This document shows positions 1 through 8,709 of a DNA stretch of 44,326 nucleotides, piece after piece. The notes under the pieces are model-generated. The model was not told the origin of the DNA, did not search any database, and was given only the letters and a program-made list of their open reading frames with translations. The stretch is from Chlorobiota bacterium (GTDB lineage Bacteria > Bacteroidota > Bacteroidia > Bacteroidales > JAADGE01): the NCBI GenBank assembly GCA_013152535.1, contig JAADGE010000063.1, positions 1 through 44,326 on the forward strand. Direction: 5' to 3'. The first letter of the stretch is position 1; the number at the start of each line of letters is the position of its first letter. The position numbers were made by a program, and so were the translations under genes.

Positions 1-333
1 CGCATTTTATGCCAATTTCGGGGTATATTTCTTAAAAAGTTATTAACTATTTATCTTAGTTTTAAACAGTTAGATATTTACTGAATGTCCCCAAATATTT
101 TGGTTAGGGATTTTTTTATAGAAATTTACAACAATATTCTCAGTCAAATACCTCGAAAATTGATATTTTCATACAAAAACAGGATAATATGCAACAATAA
201 AATCACATAACATACTGTTTTCGAATGTATTTAAATTTGCTGAAATTCCCTGATTATCTAAATCACACAGTTGATTAACGGAACTTATGCAAATCTGATA
301 TTTTCTTGAGTAATGCGGTAAACTGTTAATTTG
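1..333. other. Non-coding left edge, nothing recognised
   Basis: No convincing coding frame, RNA gene or strong hairpin was seen here. The stretch is AT-rich and has stops in all frames. It lies downstream of the minus-strand lipoprotein gene that ends at 334. It could be the 3' flank of a gene outside the window. Confidence 0.5.
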
Positions 334-1041
334 TTATTGTAATATACCGTCTTCCATTAATACTTTGTATGAGTAGCCGTACCCAAAGTCTTTATCTAAA
401 GCAATTTTTCCTTTAAAAACAACTGTTTCACCTACTTTAACAACTGCTTGTGTTGTTACTGTCAAATCGAAATTACCGTTGAATTCAGTGCCGTCTTGGA
501 TATGAACCCAATTTTTATTCATTATTGCTTCATTAAACTTAGTAACTTTTCCTTTGATAATAACTACTTTATTCGCATATTCTGTTTTATTTTTGTATAA
601 GTCTTCAATAGAAATACTGCCGGAAATAGGTTTAATGTTAATTTTTTCTTTATTAATTTTCGGTATTCTGCTTTGAGACATTTTTGTTCCGTGTGCATTT
701 GAAACAACTGCAGTTTCGGGTTTTAAAGTTTTTCTTACACCGTCCAGAAAAAGGACTTTGTCAAAATCTCGATTTAATTCTTTACTGTGAAAATTTGTCA
801 TTAACATACCGCCGTCATAATAGAGAACATCATTTCTTTGAGCTGTAGTTTTAGGTACTGCAAGCCATAAATCAACACCGTTTTCTTTTACATAAAGATA
901 AGTATAATTAAGCGTTTGCAGAACATCTAATACTGTTACTTTGTGTGTATTGCCGAGATTTTCTGCCGGTTGTTTCGTATTGTTATTTTGGCATGACATT
1001 AAAGTTAACATTATTACAATACTTCCTATAATTTGTTTCAT
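334..1041 (-). CDS. Lipoprotein with C-terminal OB-fold-like domain
   Basis: The 235-residue product starts with a short hydrophobic stretch ending in a lipobox (LMSC, Cys17), so it is probably a lipid-anchored envelope protein. Residues about 40-100 form a small beta-rich region. Residues about 140-235 contain the pattern NKVVIIKGKVTKF, then WVHIQDGT, then GETVVFKGKI, which resembles the OB-fold domain of bacterial nucleic-acid-binding-like lipoproteins. The ligand is unknown. It is divergent from the cytochrome c synthase gene across about 210 bp and is probably a single-gene transcript. The lipoprotein call is firm, the OB-fold assignment is from motif recognition, and no function is claimed. 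Confidence 0.7.
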   Translation of the reverse strand: MKQIIGSIVIMLTLMSCQNNNTKQPAENLGNTHKVTVLDVLQTLNYTYLYVKENGVDLWLAVPKTTAQRNDVLYYDGGMLMTNFHSKELNRDFDKVLFLDGVRKTLKPETAVVSNAHGTKMSQSRIPKINKEKINIKPISGSISIEDLYKNKTEYANKVVIIKGKVTKFNEAIMNKNWVHIQDGTEFNGNFDLTVTTQAVVKVGETVVFKGKIALDKDFGYGYSYKVLMEDGILQ

Positions 1042-1216
1042 TTTGGGTTGGTTTACAGGGATTAATAAAATAAAAATATTGGCGCAAGTTATATAAAAAA
1101 TTTATATTAATCTTATTAAAATTTATGATATTTATCATATACAAAAATAAATAATAATTGTAATATTGTATTCAAAAAATAATTTTACTGTGATTTTTAA
1201 TTACAGCTTATTTATA

Positions 1217-1224
1217 TATTTTTG
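1217..1224 (+). promoter_or_regulatory. Candidate promoter -7 element for ccsBA
   Basis: TATTTTTG fits the Bacteroidota -7 consensus TAnnTTTG and lies 29 bp before the ccsBA start. No clear -33 element is visible, so this is a moderate call. Confidence 0.4.
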
Positions 1225-1253
1225 TCTGTTTTATTTAATTAAAAAATAAATTT

Positions 1254-4200
1254 ATGAAAAAATTTCTGGAAAGTTTTATATCATCAAAATTTACTTTAAT
1301 TCTGCTTTTTATTACGGCTTTTGCACTTGGTGCCGCTACATTTATAGAGAATTCATATGATACATCTGCCGCTAAAGTATTAATATACAATGCACATTGG
1401 TTTGAATTTATACTTCTGTTAATCGTTATTAATATGATAGGAAGTATTGTTGTATTTAAATTGTACAAAATTGAACGTATCGGCGGCTTTCTTTTTCATG
1501 TAGGATTTATTGTTATGATTATCGGAGCTGCCGCAACAAGATATATCGGATTTGAGGGCACAATGCATATCCGTGAAGGAAGCACATCTTCTGAAGTTTA
1601 TACGAATGAGCCGTATTTTTTAATATCATCTCCCGCAGATGATTATAATTACGATTTTCGTATTAATAATAAATCATTCAAAAAACATCCGTTCAAATTT
1701 CATTTTTCTTCAAAACTAAAGGGGGATGTAAAAATAACACTTAAAGATTATATTCCGAATGCACAAGAACAAGTTCAGGAAAATCAAAGTGACGGCACTG
1801 ACATGATTACTGTTAGATATTCTCTTAATAATCAAGTGCATAACACATATATTTTTGACGGAGAAATAAAAAATATTGAAGGTTACAAAATTGCATTTAA
1901 TAATGCGACCGACACAACGGCAATTAATATTTCAGGTTCAAATGCTCAGGAGCTTAGGATTATTTCAAATAAAGAATTATTTACAAGCACCGGACAAGGA
2001 AATAATCCGGATTCGATTCAAAGTAATAATTCGGTTAATTTTTTGACTAATACGGTATATCAAAGCGGTAATCTTCTGTTTCTGTTAACGCATTTTTATA
2101 AAAAAGCAAAAATAGTTTATGTCCCCGGAAATTCAAATACGCAAACAGTTGATGCTATTATTGCAGATGTCGAATTTAACGGAAAAAAACACGAAATTCC
2201 GATTTTTGGAGGCAAAGGATACACTGCTGATTTAAAGACCTATGATATTGACGGTTTACCTTTAAAACTTGCTTTCGGAAGCAAACAAATTACATTACCT
2301 TTTTCGTTGTATCTCAATGATTTTGTTCTTGACAGATATCCCGGTTCAATGAGTCCTTCATCTTATGAAAGTGATGTTACACTAATTGATAAACAACATA
2401 ATATTAATAAAAAATACAGAATTTATATGAATCATATTTTGGATTACAGAGGATACCGATTTTTTCAGTCTTCTTATGACAGAGACGAAAAAGGGACCAT
2501 ATTATCCGTAAGCCGCGACAGTGTAGGAACATTTATTACATATTTTTCATACATTCTTTTATTAGCGGGTTTTATAATCGTTTTCTTTTCAAAAAAATCC
2601 AGATTTACAGCTCTCAAAAATGAAGTGAAAAACTCAAAAAAAGGAAGAAAAATAATTACATCGGTTATTATTCTTTTATTTGCCGTAAGCAATACTGCAT
2701 TTTCTCAACAACCTGTTAATAAGCAGCATGCCGATAAATTCGGACATTTGATTGTTCAAACTTTCGACGGTCGTTTTGAACCTGTGCATACAATGGCTTT
2801 AGATGTTGTTCATAAGATTTCGAAAAAAAATTCAATTAAAATTGACGGAACAGGCTCACTAAATGCAATGCAAGTATTTTTGGATATGATGGTTGAACCT
2901 CAGTATTGGGAAAATCAAAAAATTATTTATATAAAAAATGAAGCCCTCAGGAATATAATTGGTGTTACGGGAAAATATGCGTCGTATAACGATTTTTTTA
3001 ATGAACAACATCAATATAAATTGTCAGATTTATCCGGAAAGGCATACCGAACCGATGTATCAGAAAGAACAGGTTTTGACAAAGAAATAATAAATGTAGA
3101 GGAAAGGCTGAATATTTTTATGATGACTGTAAGAGGTTCTATGCTTAAAATATTTCCGGAGCAGAACTCTGAAAATCATAAATGGCTTAGCATTGATGAT
3201 TCTTTATCTCTTATGCCTTTAACCGGAAGTTTACAAATTATTAATGACGATTTGAATTTAAATGTTTTGAATTACAGCAATATACTTCAATCATATTTTC
3301 AAAGTGTAAAACAAGCGAAAATTAACGATAATTATGCACAACCGAATAAATTATTAGGTTATATAAGTACAATTCAGAGACAATTGACTTCTCACGAAAG
3401 TTTACCCTCTAAACAGAAAGTTAATGTTGAAATTTTTTATAACAAAGCAAATATTTTTTCAATGTTAATTTATATTTATATGATTTTGAGTTTAGTTCTT
3501 ATAGTATTAGCATTTTTTAATCACTTTGTTGAGAATCCGGCTAAACTTTTACGGTTTTCGCTTAATTTCTTTATTGTACTTCTGGCAGCAGCCTTTCTGT
3601 ACCATACTTTCGGCTTAGGTTTAAGATGGTATTTGTCGGGACATGCACCTTGGAGCAACGGCTACGGAGCCCTTATATTTGTGGCTTGGGGCGGACTTAT
3701 GGCCGGTTTTATTTTTATGAAATATTCTAAAATTACACTGGCTGCAACCGCTCTTTTAGCTTTTTTTGTAATGCTTACAGCAGGCTTCAGTAGTTATGAT
3801 CCGCAACTGACAAACCTTCAGCCTGTATTAAAATCCTATTGGCTCATTATTCATGTTGCCGTTATTGTAATAAGTTACGGCTTTTTGGGGCTGGGATTTG
3901 TTCTCGGATTATTAAATCTGTTTATGTATGTGTTGAAAAATAAAAAAAATGCAATACGCTTAGATTATACGATTAAGGAGCTGACCAATATTAACGAAAT
4001 GAACCTTACAATCGGTATTGTATTGGCAACCATAGGAACATTTCTCGGAGCAGTATGGGCAAATGAATCTTGGGGTAAATATTGGGGTTGGGATGCCAAA
4101 GAAACATGGGCACTTATTATTATTATTGTTTATGCAATTGTATTACATTTAAGACTTGTTCCCGGACTTAAAGGACGCTTACTTTTTAATATAAGTTCAG

Positions 4201-4397
4201 TGATTGCTTTCGGGAGTGTGATTATGACATTCGTAGGTGTAAATTTTTATTTCTCAAAAGGACTGCATAGTTATGCACAAGGAGGATCTGTTGTATTTCC
4301 GATTTGGGCGTGGATTACAATCGGTTTATTTATTCTTTTATTTATCTTTGCAAGTATTAAGCACCGAAAGTTAAGAGATATAACGGAAAGCAAATAA
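1254..4397 (+). CDS. ccsBA: Fused ResB-CcsA cytochrome c synthase (system II)
   Basis: This 1047-residue membrane protein would attach heme covalently to CXXCH apocytochromes on the outer face of the inner membrane. The N-terminal part is ResB-like: three membrane helices within about residues 13-95, a large periplasmic domain, and another helix near 430-446. A second signal-like helix (about 468-485) leads to a second periplasmic segment. The C-terminal third is CcsA-like, with multiple helices and the tryptophan-rich heme-handling (WWD) motif at about 936-950, WGKYWGWDAKETW. Conserved histidines flank it (for example in GLHSY near 1005). Fused CcsBA of this kind is common in Bacteroidota. 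The convergent neighbour is a c-type cytochrome, a plausible client. The length and both halves are complete. Confidence 0.93.
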   Translation: MKKFLESFISSKFTLILLFITAFALGAATFIENSYDTSAAKVLIYNAHWFEFILLLIVINMIGSIVVFKLYKIERIGGFLFHVGFIVMIIGAAATRYIGFEGTMHIREGSTSSEVYTNEPYFLISSPADDYNYDFRINNKSFKKHPFKFHFSSKLKGDVKITLKDYIPNAQEQVQENQSDGTDMITVRYSLNNQVHNTYIFDGEIKNIEGYKIAFNNATDTTAINISGSNAQELRIISNKELFTSTGQGNNPDSIQSNNSVNFLTNTVYQSGNLLFLLTHFYKKAKIVYVPGNSNTQTVDAIIADVEFNGKKHEIPIFGGKGYTADLKTYDIDGLPLKLAFGSKQITLPFSLYLNDFVLDRYPGSMSPSSYESDVTLIDKQHNINKKYRIYMNHILDYRGYRFFQSSYDRDEKGTILSVSRDSVGTFITYFSYILLLAGFIIVFFSKKSRFTALKNEVKNSKKGRKIITSVIILLFAVSNTAFSQQPVNKQHADKFGHLIVQTFDGRFEPVHTMALDVVHKISKKNSIKIDGTGSLNAMQVFLDMMVEPQYWENQKIIYIKNEALRNIIGVTGKYASYNDFFNEQHQYKLSDLSGKAYRTDVSERTGFDKEIINVEERLNIFMMTVRGSMLKIFPEQNSENHKWLSIDDSLSLMPLTGSLQIINDDLNLNVLNYSNILQSYFQSVKQAKINDNYAQPNKLLGYISTIQRQLTSHESLPSKQKVNVEIFYNKANIFSMLIYIYMILSLVLIVLAFFNHFVENPAKLLRFSLNFFIVLLAAAFLYHTFGLGLRWYLSGHAPWSNGYGALIFVAWGGLMAGFIFMKYSKITLAATALLAFFVMLTAGFSSYDPQLTNLQPVLKSYWLIIHVAVIVISYGFLGLGFVLGLLNLFMYVLKNKKNAIRLDYTIKELTNINEMNLTIGIVLATIGTFLGAVWANESWGKYWGWDAKETWALIIIIVYAIVLHLRLVPGLKGRLLFNISSVIAFGSVIMTFVGVNFYFSKGLHSYAQGGSVVFPIWAWITIGLFILLFIFASIKHRKLRDITESK

Positions 4398-4443
4398 ATA
4401 TTAACTTGAATAGTTATAACTGTTACAGGTTTTTATCAAAATT

Positions 4444-4480
4444 AATACCACAGGAAGAAATTTTTTTCTGTGGTATTTTT
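4444..4480. terminator. Hairpin terminator between convergent genes
   Basis: AATACCACAG (4444-4453) pairs with CTGTGGTATT (4468-4477), followed by a T run. With G-T wobbles the stem can extend almost to the loop. It sits between the ends of ccsBA and the cytochrome gene and probably terminates the plus-strand transcript. Confidence 0.75.
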
Positions 4481-4484
4481 AGAT

Positions 4485-5375
4485 TTATTTCCCTGCTTTT
4501 TTTATTTGAGTAATTTGGAAAACTACATAAAAAATAGTGAGCCATACACTGCCGGTTACAATAAGAAATGATAACAGGAGCCATAAGGGTACACGGTTAT
4601 TGGGTCCCCAGAGAGTTCTTTCCAAAACAGGATTCACAAAATGTAAATGTGTTCCCCAATTCAGTTCGGCAGATTTCATTGCTGTTCCGTATGCATCAGA
4701 ATCCTTAAATTTTGCAATTATTTTTATTTTTCCGTTTTCATCACCGGGAATATTATCCGGGAATTTAAAAACAGCTGTTCCGTTTTGGTCGGTAATAACT
4801 GTTTCGCCAATAGGGAGATTTCCGAAAATTCGTTTTACAAAGAAATTGATTTCAACACCTTCTGCCGGTTTTGAAATGCCGTTTTTATCAATAATATTTG
4901 CAGTTGCAATTAAAGTTCTGGCAGAATCTTCTGTTTTAAAATCAATAACGCAGTTTTCGGCTTTAATTTTCTCACCTGTAATTTTAAACCCTTTATCAAA
5001 ACTTTTTACATAAAATGTTATGCTCCATTTATCATCCTTATTTAATTTATCTTTAAAAGACGGCATAAATCCCATTCCTTCATTAAACTGATAATAAAAT
5101 TGTCCGGCATTATGTTTTGATTGGTAATCAGCAGTACCCAAATCGGGTGCATTTATTGCTGTATTATTTTTTCCTTCTCCCGGCAAACCGTGGCACTGAA
5201 TACAATTTTTTATAAAAAGTTGTTTCCCTGTTTCTGTCAACTTATAGGTCGGTTCTGTCGGAAGTTTTGTGTTTTTTGCATAATCAGGAATATTCCATTG
5301 TGCATTTACTGAAAAAGAAAGTATCAGCAGAATAAAAATGAATGTCGTTTTTCGAGGTTTTAAAATATGCTTCAT
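4485..5375 (-). CDS. Membrane-anchored monoheme cytochrome c
   Basis: The 296-residue protein has a signal peptide (residues 1-25, ending VNAQ) and a single heme c site, CIQCH (Cys58, Cys61, His62). A likely axial Met lies in GMGFMPSF (Met101 or Met104). A beta-rich domain of about 110 residues follows, with a pattern like carboxypeptidase-regulatory or Ig-like folds (TDQNGTAVFKFP). A C-terminal membrane helix lies at about 265-287. The heme would sit outside the inner membrane, as an electron acceptor or donor for the NrfD and FeS subunits encoded upstream in the same operon (30-bp gap). The exact partner reaction is not visible. Confidence 0.85.
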   Translation of the reverse strand: MKHILKPRKTTFIFILLILSFSVNAQWNIPDYAKNTKLPTEPTYKLTETGKQLFIKNCIQCHGLPGEGKNNTAINAPDLGTADYQSKHNAGQFYYQFNEGMGFMPSFKDKLNKDDKWSITFYVKSFDKGFKITGEKIKAENCVIDFKTEDSARTLIATANIIDKNGISKPAEGVEINFFVKRIFGNLPIGETVITDQNGTAVFKFPDNIPGDENGKIKIIAKFKDSDAYGTAMKSAELNWGTHLHFVNPVLERTLWGPNNRVPLWLLLSFLIVTGSVWLTIFYVVFQITQIKKAGK

Positions 5376-5405
5376 TGTAATATTTTTATCAATTAAACAG
5401 AATAT

Positions 5406-6767
5406 TTAGTTGTTTTTTTCTTCAACAAATTTGTTTATTTCTTCATTAGTAATTCCCTCTTCATGAGCAATTTCCCAAATCGGCATTATCGGAAATAATT
5501 TTGCCAATATTGTAATAATCAAAACAGCTCCGGCAACAGCCATCATCGTAATTGACCATTCAAAAGCGGTGGGCCAATATGTTGAAAATTCAGCCGGTAC
5601 GTTTTGAATCGGTAAATGCGGATGTAATAATGTGGGAATTGTTATTAAATAACGTTTAAAGAAAGCACCTGTAACTACAGCAATTCCGATTATTAATGAA
5701 GGTGTCGGTCGTCTCATTTTTTTGAACAGCATCAAAATAATCGGGATTATTAATCCGCCCAACTGAACGGTCCAAAACATTAATGCAAACTTGCCAGTAA
5801 ATAAGCCGAATAAATGATGTTCGTCAAGTGTTTTCATTTTATATGCCGGTACCAAATATTCATTGATGTTAAAATATAAATAAACAAGCATTAAAAGTAC
5901 CAATAATTTGCCCATTTTGTCAAAATGAAAATCAGTAATGTATTCTTTTAACCGAAAGTCTCTGCTGAAAATAAACATTGCAATTAATACGGCAGCACCG
6001 CCGGTAACAAATGCCCCGGTAACATAATACGGACCGAAGATGGTCGAATCCCAGCCGACTCTTAAAGTTAAAGCAAACAACCAAGATGTAACCGTATGAA
6101 TAGCAAGTGCAACAGGAATAATAAGTATAGCCATTATTCTTGTTAATCGCTTAATTAGTTTGTATTGTTCCGTATGCCCTTTAAATCCGAATGATAAAAC
6201 AGCATATATTTTTTGTTTCCATTTGGGTTGATCCGTCATTGTTTTTTTTAAGAAAGGAATATCAGGAATCAACGGCAGTAAATAAAGTATGAGACTTATT
6301 GCAACATAAGTTGTTACTACCGTAATATCCCACACAATCGGAGATTGAATACGTCCGTGTAAGAATATATTTAATACTCTGTCAGGGCGACCCATATCAA
6401 AAATAATAATCAAACCTGCCCACATTGCAAAACCTATTGCGATCATTTCCGCAATTCTGGCAATGGGAGTTATCCATTTAATTCCGATTAAACCCAAAAC
6501 CGCACTTATTAACATTCCTATTAAAGCTGTAGCAATAAAGAAAATAAAACTTGCAATATACAAACCCCAAGAAACATAGTCTCTCATAGCGGTAACGCCC
6601 AATCCGTCTCTGATTTGAATGATGTATGCCCATATTCCGAGAGCCATAATTGCTGTAAGAAACAGTATCCAGGGAGTGAATCCGTAATGTCTTTTTAGTG
6701 GTTTTGTAAGATCATCAACAATTTTGCTTAAAGACTTTTTGTTGTCTTTATGTATTACTTCAGACAT
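5406..6767 (-). CDS. nrfD: NrfD/PsrC/HybB-type quinol-interacting membrane subunit
   Basis: This 453-residue polytopic protein has about nine or ten hydrophobic helices and the layout of the NrfD/PsrC family. That family exchanges electrons and protons between the (mena)quinone pool and a periplasmic FeS subunit. It starts with a cytoplasmic stretch of about 30 residues. The gene follows the FeS protein gene by 31 bp and precedes the cytochrome c gene by 30 bp, so the three are probably co-transcribed. The family assignment is good. The symbol is used in the family sense only, because no nitrite reductase genes are present. Confidence 0.82.
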   Translation of the reverse strand: MSEVIHKDNKKSLSKIVDDLTKPLKRHYGFTPWILFLTAIMALGIWAYIIQIRDGLGVTAMRDYVSWGLYIASFIFFIATALIGMLISAVLGLIGIKWITPIARIAEMIAIGFAMWAGLIIIFDMGRPDRVLNIFLHGRIQSPIVWDITVVTTYVAISLILYLLPLIPDIPFLKKTMTDQPKWKQKIYAVLSFGFKGHTEQYKLIKRLTRIMAILIIPVALAIHTVTSWLFALTLRVGWDSTIFGPYYVTGAFVTGGAAVLIAMFIFSRDFRLKEYITDFHFDKMGKLLVLLMLVYLYFNINEYLVPAYKMKTLDEHHLFGLFTGKFALMFWTVQLGGLIIPIILMLFKKMRRPTPSLIIGIAVVTGAFFKRYLITIPTLLHPHLPIQNVPAEFSTYWPTAFEWSITMMAVAGAVLIITILAKLFPIMPIWEIAHEEGITNEEINKFVEEKNN

Positions 6768-6798
6768 AATTTTTTAATTTAGTATTGTTATATTGTAT

Positions 6799-7758
6799 TT
6801 ATGAATTATGTTCTTTTTTTAGTTCTGTACTTCCGTTATATTTATAGGGAAACAATCTGTTCTTTTCAGGAAGATAGTAAACCCTTGGTTTTGTTCCTAA
6901 TTCCGGCAATAATACATAAGCAGCATTATCTTTTAAAAGTTTTTTAAAATTAACAGTTTCCTTTGTTGTTCCGTTAGTTACTGCATTCTCGTTTTCGTCC
7001 CCGAACCAATAAACTCCGTTAGGGCAGGCAGTTACACAATAAGGCATTTTCTCTTCTCTTAAAAGATCGGCACTAAATAAGCACTTTGAGACCGTTCCTT
7101 TTTTTTGCGGAACATTCAATTCAACATCATATTCAACATCTTTATATTTTTCAGCATCCCGGGGTTCTGTCCAGTTGAATATTCTGGCAGAGTAGGGGCA
7201 GGCGGCAATGCAAAACCGACATCCGATACATCTTTCATTATCAATTAATACCAGACCGTCTTGTCTTTTGAATGTGGCATCAACAGGACAAACTTTTGTA
7301 CATGGCGGGTCGTCACAATGTTGACACGGTTTGGGCATAAAAAAAGGTGCTGTTTCCCCTTCTCTGTCCATACGCAGTACATTCACATGATATTGTTCCG
7401 GTTTTAACTGATGTGCATGTTGGCATGCTGCCACACACATTCGAGCATTTCTGCATTTGCCTAAATCAATTACTTTAATCCATCTTCTTCCCGGAATACC
7501 TGTTCTGCCTTCTGTTTGCATTTGAGCTTCGGTTCGTGCTCCTATTTCTTTAAGATGGGATTTGTCAACGGTTAATATTTTTCCGTCAGGACCTAAAACC
7601 TTTATTGAGTCTCCGCCTTCGGCAAAGGCATCAAAAGATCCGACAACTCCGGCACCCAAAACAGTTCCGGCACCGGCTAATAATCCTTTTTTTAGAAAAT
7701 TTCTGCGTGATGTTGATTTTTTGTTATTTTTTTCGGCGTGAGTATTTTTACTTTTCAT
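6799..7758 (-). CDS. Tat-exported ferredoxin-like FeS subunit with two altered cluster motifs
   Basis: The 319-residue protein carries a twin-arginine signal (SRRNFLKK at 17-24, then a hydrophobic stretch ending AFAEGG), so it folds before export. It resembles HybA/NrfC/PsrB-type four-cluster subunits. Motif 2 (C145, C148, C153, C157) and motif 3 (C177, C180, C183, C187) are complete. Motif 1 reads C102-RNA-RM-C108-VAA-C112, with Ala105 where the second Cys is usual. Motif 4 reads C226-LFS...C241-VTA-C245, with Ser229 where the second Cys is usual. In this fold motifs 1 and 4 pair, so both paired clusters lack a ligand. It probably passes electrons between NrfD and the cytochrome c. No molybdopterin or hydrogenase subunit lies next to it. 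Confidence 0.85.
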   Translation of the reverse strand: MKSKNTHAEKNNKKSTSRRNFLKKGLLAGAGTVLGAGVVGSFDAFAEGGDSIKVLGPDGKILTVDKSHLKEIGARTEAQMQTEGRTGIPGRRWIKVIDLGKCRNARMCVAACQHAHQLKPEQYHVNVLRMDREGETAPFFMPKPCQHCDDPPCTKVCPVDATFKRQDGLVLIDNERCIGCRFCIAACPYSARIFNWTEPRDAEKYKDVEYDVELNVPQKKGTVSKCLFSADLLREEKMPYCVTACPNGVYWFGDENENAVTNGTTKETVNFKKLLKDNAAYVLLPELGTKPRVYYLPEKNRLFPYKYNGSTELKKEHNS

Positions 7759-7871
7759 CAGGTATTAATTTTTATAAAAAGATATAAATATATTTTATTG
7801 AGATTTCCCAAAATTATAAAATTTGAAAAAATAACTGTAAATTTTACATTTAGAATGATTATAAATTATTA

Positions 7872-7879
7872 TACCTTTG
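7872..7879 (+). promoter_or_regulatory. Candidate -7 element of the pfk-mnmE operon
   Basis: TACCTTTG matches TAnnTTTG exactly and lies 56 bp before the first gene of the operon. No clear -33 TTG at the usual distance was found. Confidence 0.5.
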
Positions 7880-7934
7880 CATTTTTTAATGTAAAATGTT
7901 ATTTTCGAGAGTTGAATTATTATGAATTAAATTA

Positions 7935-8705
7935 ATGAGAATGAACAAATATATATTAATTATAAGTGTTGTTTTATTTTTAGCTTGTAATAATAAAATT
8001 AAGAAAAGAGACATATTAAAAGATGAAGATTTTATTAATATTTTGATTGATATTCATAAAGCAGACGGGATAATAGAATTTAAAAACTTGCAAGCTAAAA
8101 AACAAAAGACAGATTCTGTAAGTTTATATAATTATATTTTGAAGAAACATAAAGTTTCTCGAGAGAAATTTCGTAAAACTATTGATTATTATGCTGTGCA
8201 TAATGAAAAATATCTTGAAATTTATAATTCCGTACAATCCTATTTTAAAGAAAAAGAAAAAAAATTGCAGGTCTTGGCCGATACAGACAAACAGAAAGAG
8301 CTGGAAAAAAGAAAAATGCGAGATACATCTGAATTATGGACTTTAAAAACAAATTGGAACTTACCTGAAGACGGTAAAAAAAATCCTATTCCTTTTAAAA
8401 TTACTGCTCGAAAACAGGGGACATATATTTTGAAGGCAAAAATAAAAATTTTCCCTGATGATCATTCCGTAAACCAAAGAATGACTATTATTGCAAATTA
8501 TTTTGACGGAACTAAGGATGTAAATTCTAACGGTACAATGGTAAAAGACGGAAAATTTGAAGATTTTGACGTTAAAATCAGAACAAATCCGAATAAAAAA
8601 TTAAAATATATTTCCGGTTGGATTTTAGACCATAGTAACGGAACAGTAAGCAAACACGCACAAATAAGAAATATTTCATTAAAAAGAGTAAAAATAAAAT
8701 TATAG
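7935..8705 (+). CDS. DUF4296-type lipoprotein
   Basis: The 256-residue product begins with a lipoprotein signal (lipobox FLAC; the start may be the second ATG, at 7941). Residues about 25-110 match the DUF4296 pattern typical of Bacteroidota: LKDEDFINILIDIHKADG, then YNYILKKHKVSREKFRKTIDYY. After a charged helical linker, the C-terminal half (about 135-256) looks beta-rich. The function is unknown. It is the first gene of a run with gaps of 4, 3 and 1 bp to two phosphofructokinase genes and mnmE, so it is co-transcribed with central metabolism and tRNA modification genes. Confidence 0.75.
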   Translation: MRMNKYILIISVVLFLACNNKIKKRDILKDEDFINILIDIHKADGIIEFKNLQAKKQKTDSVSLYNYILKKHKVSREKFRKTIDYYAVHNEKYLEIYNSVQSYFKEKEKKLQVLADTDKQKELEKRKMRDTSELWTLKTNWNLPEDGKKNPIPFKITARKQGTYILKAKIKIFPDDHSVNQRMTIIANYFDGTKDVNSNGTMVKDGKFEDFDVKIRTNPNKKLKYISGWILDHSNGTVSKHAQIRNISLKRVKIKL

Positions 8706-8709
8706 TAAA

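Noticed and set aside
4485-7758. Nitrite reductase (Nrf) or hydrogenase-2 operon
   Set aside because: No NrfA, NrfB, or hydrogenase large or small subunit is present; only the electron-transfer family members occur.
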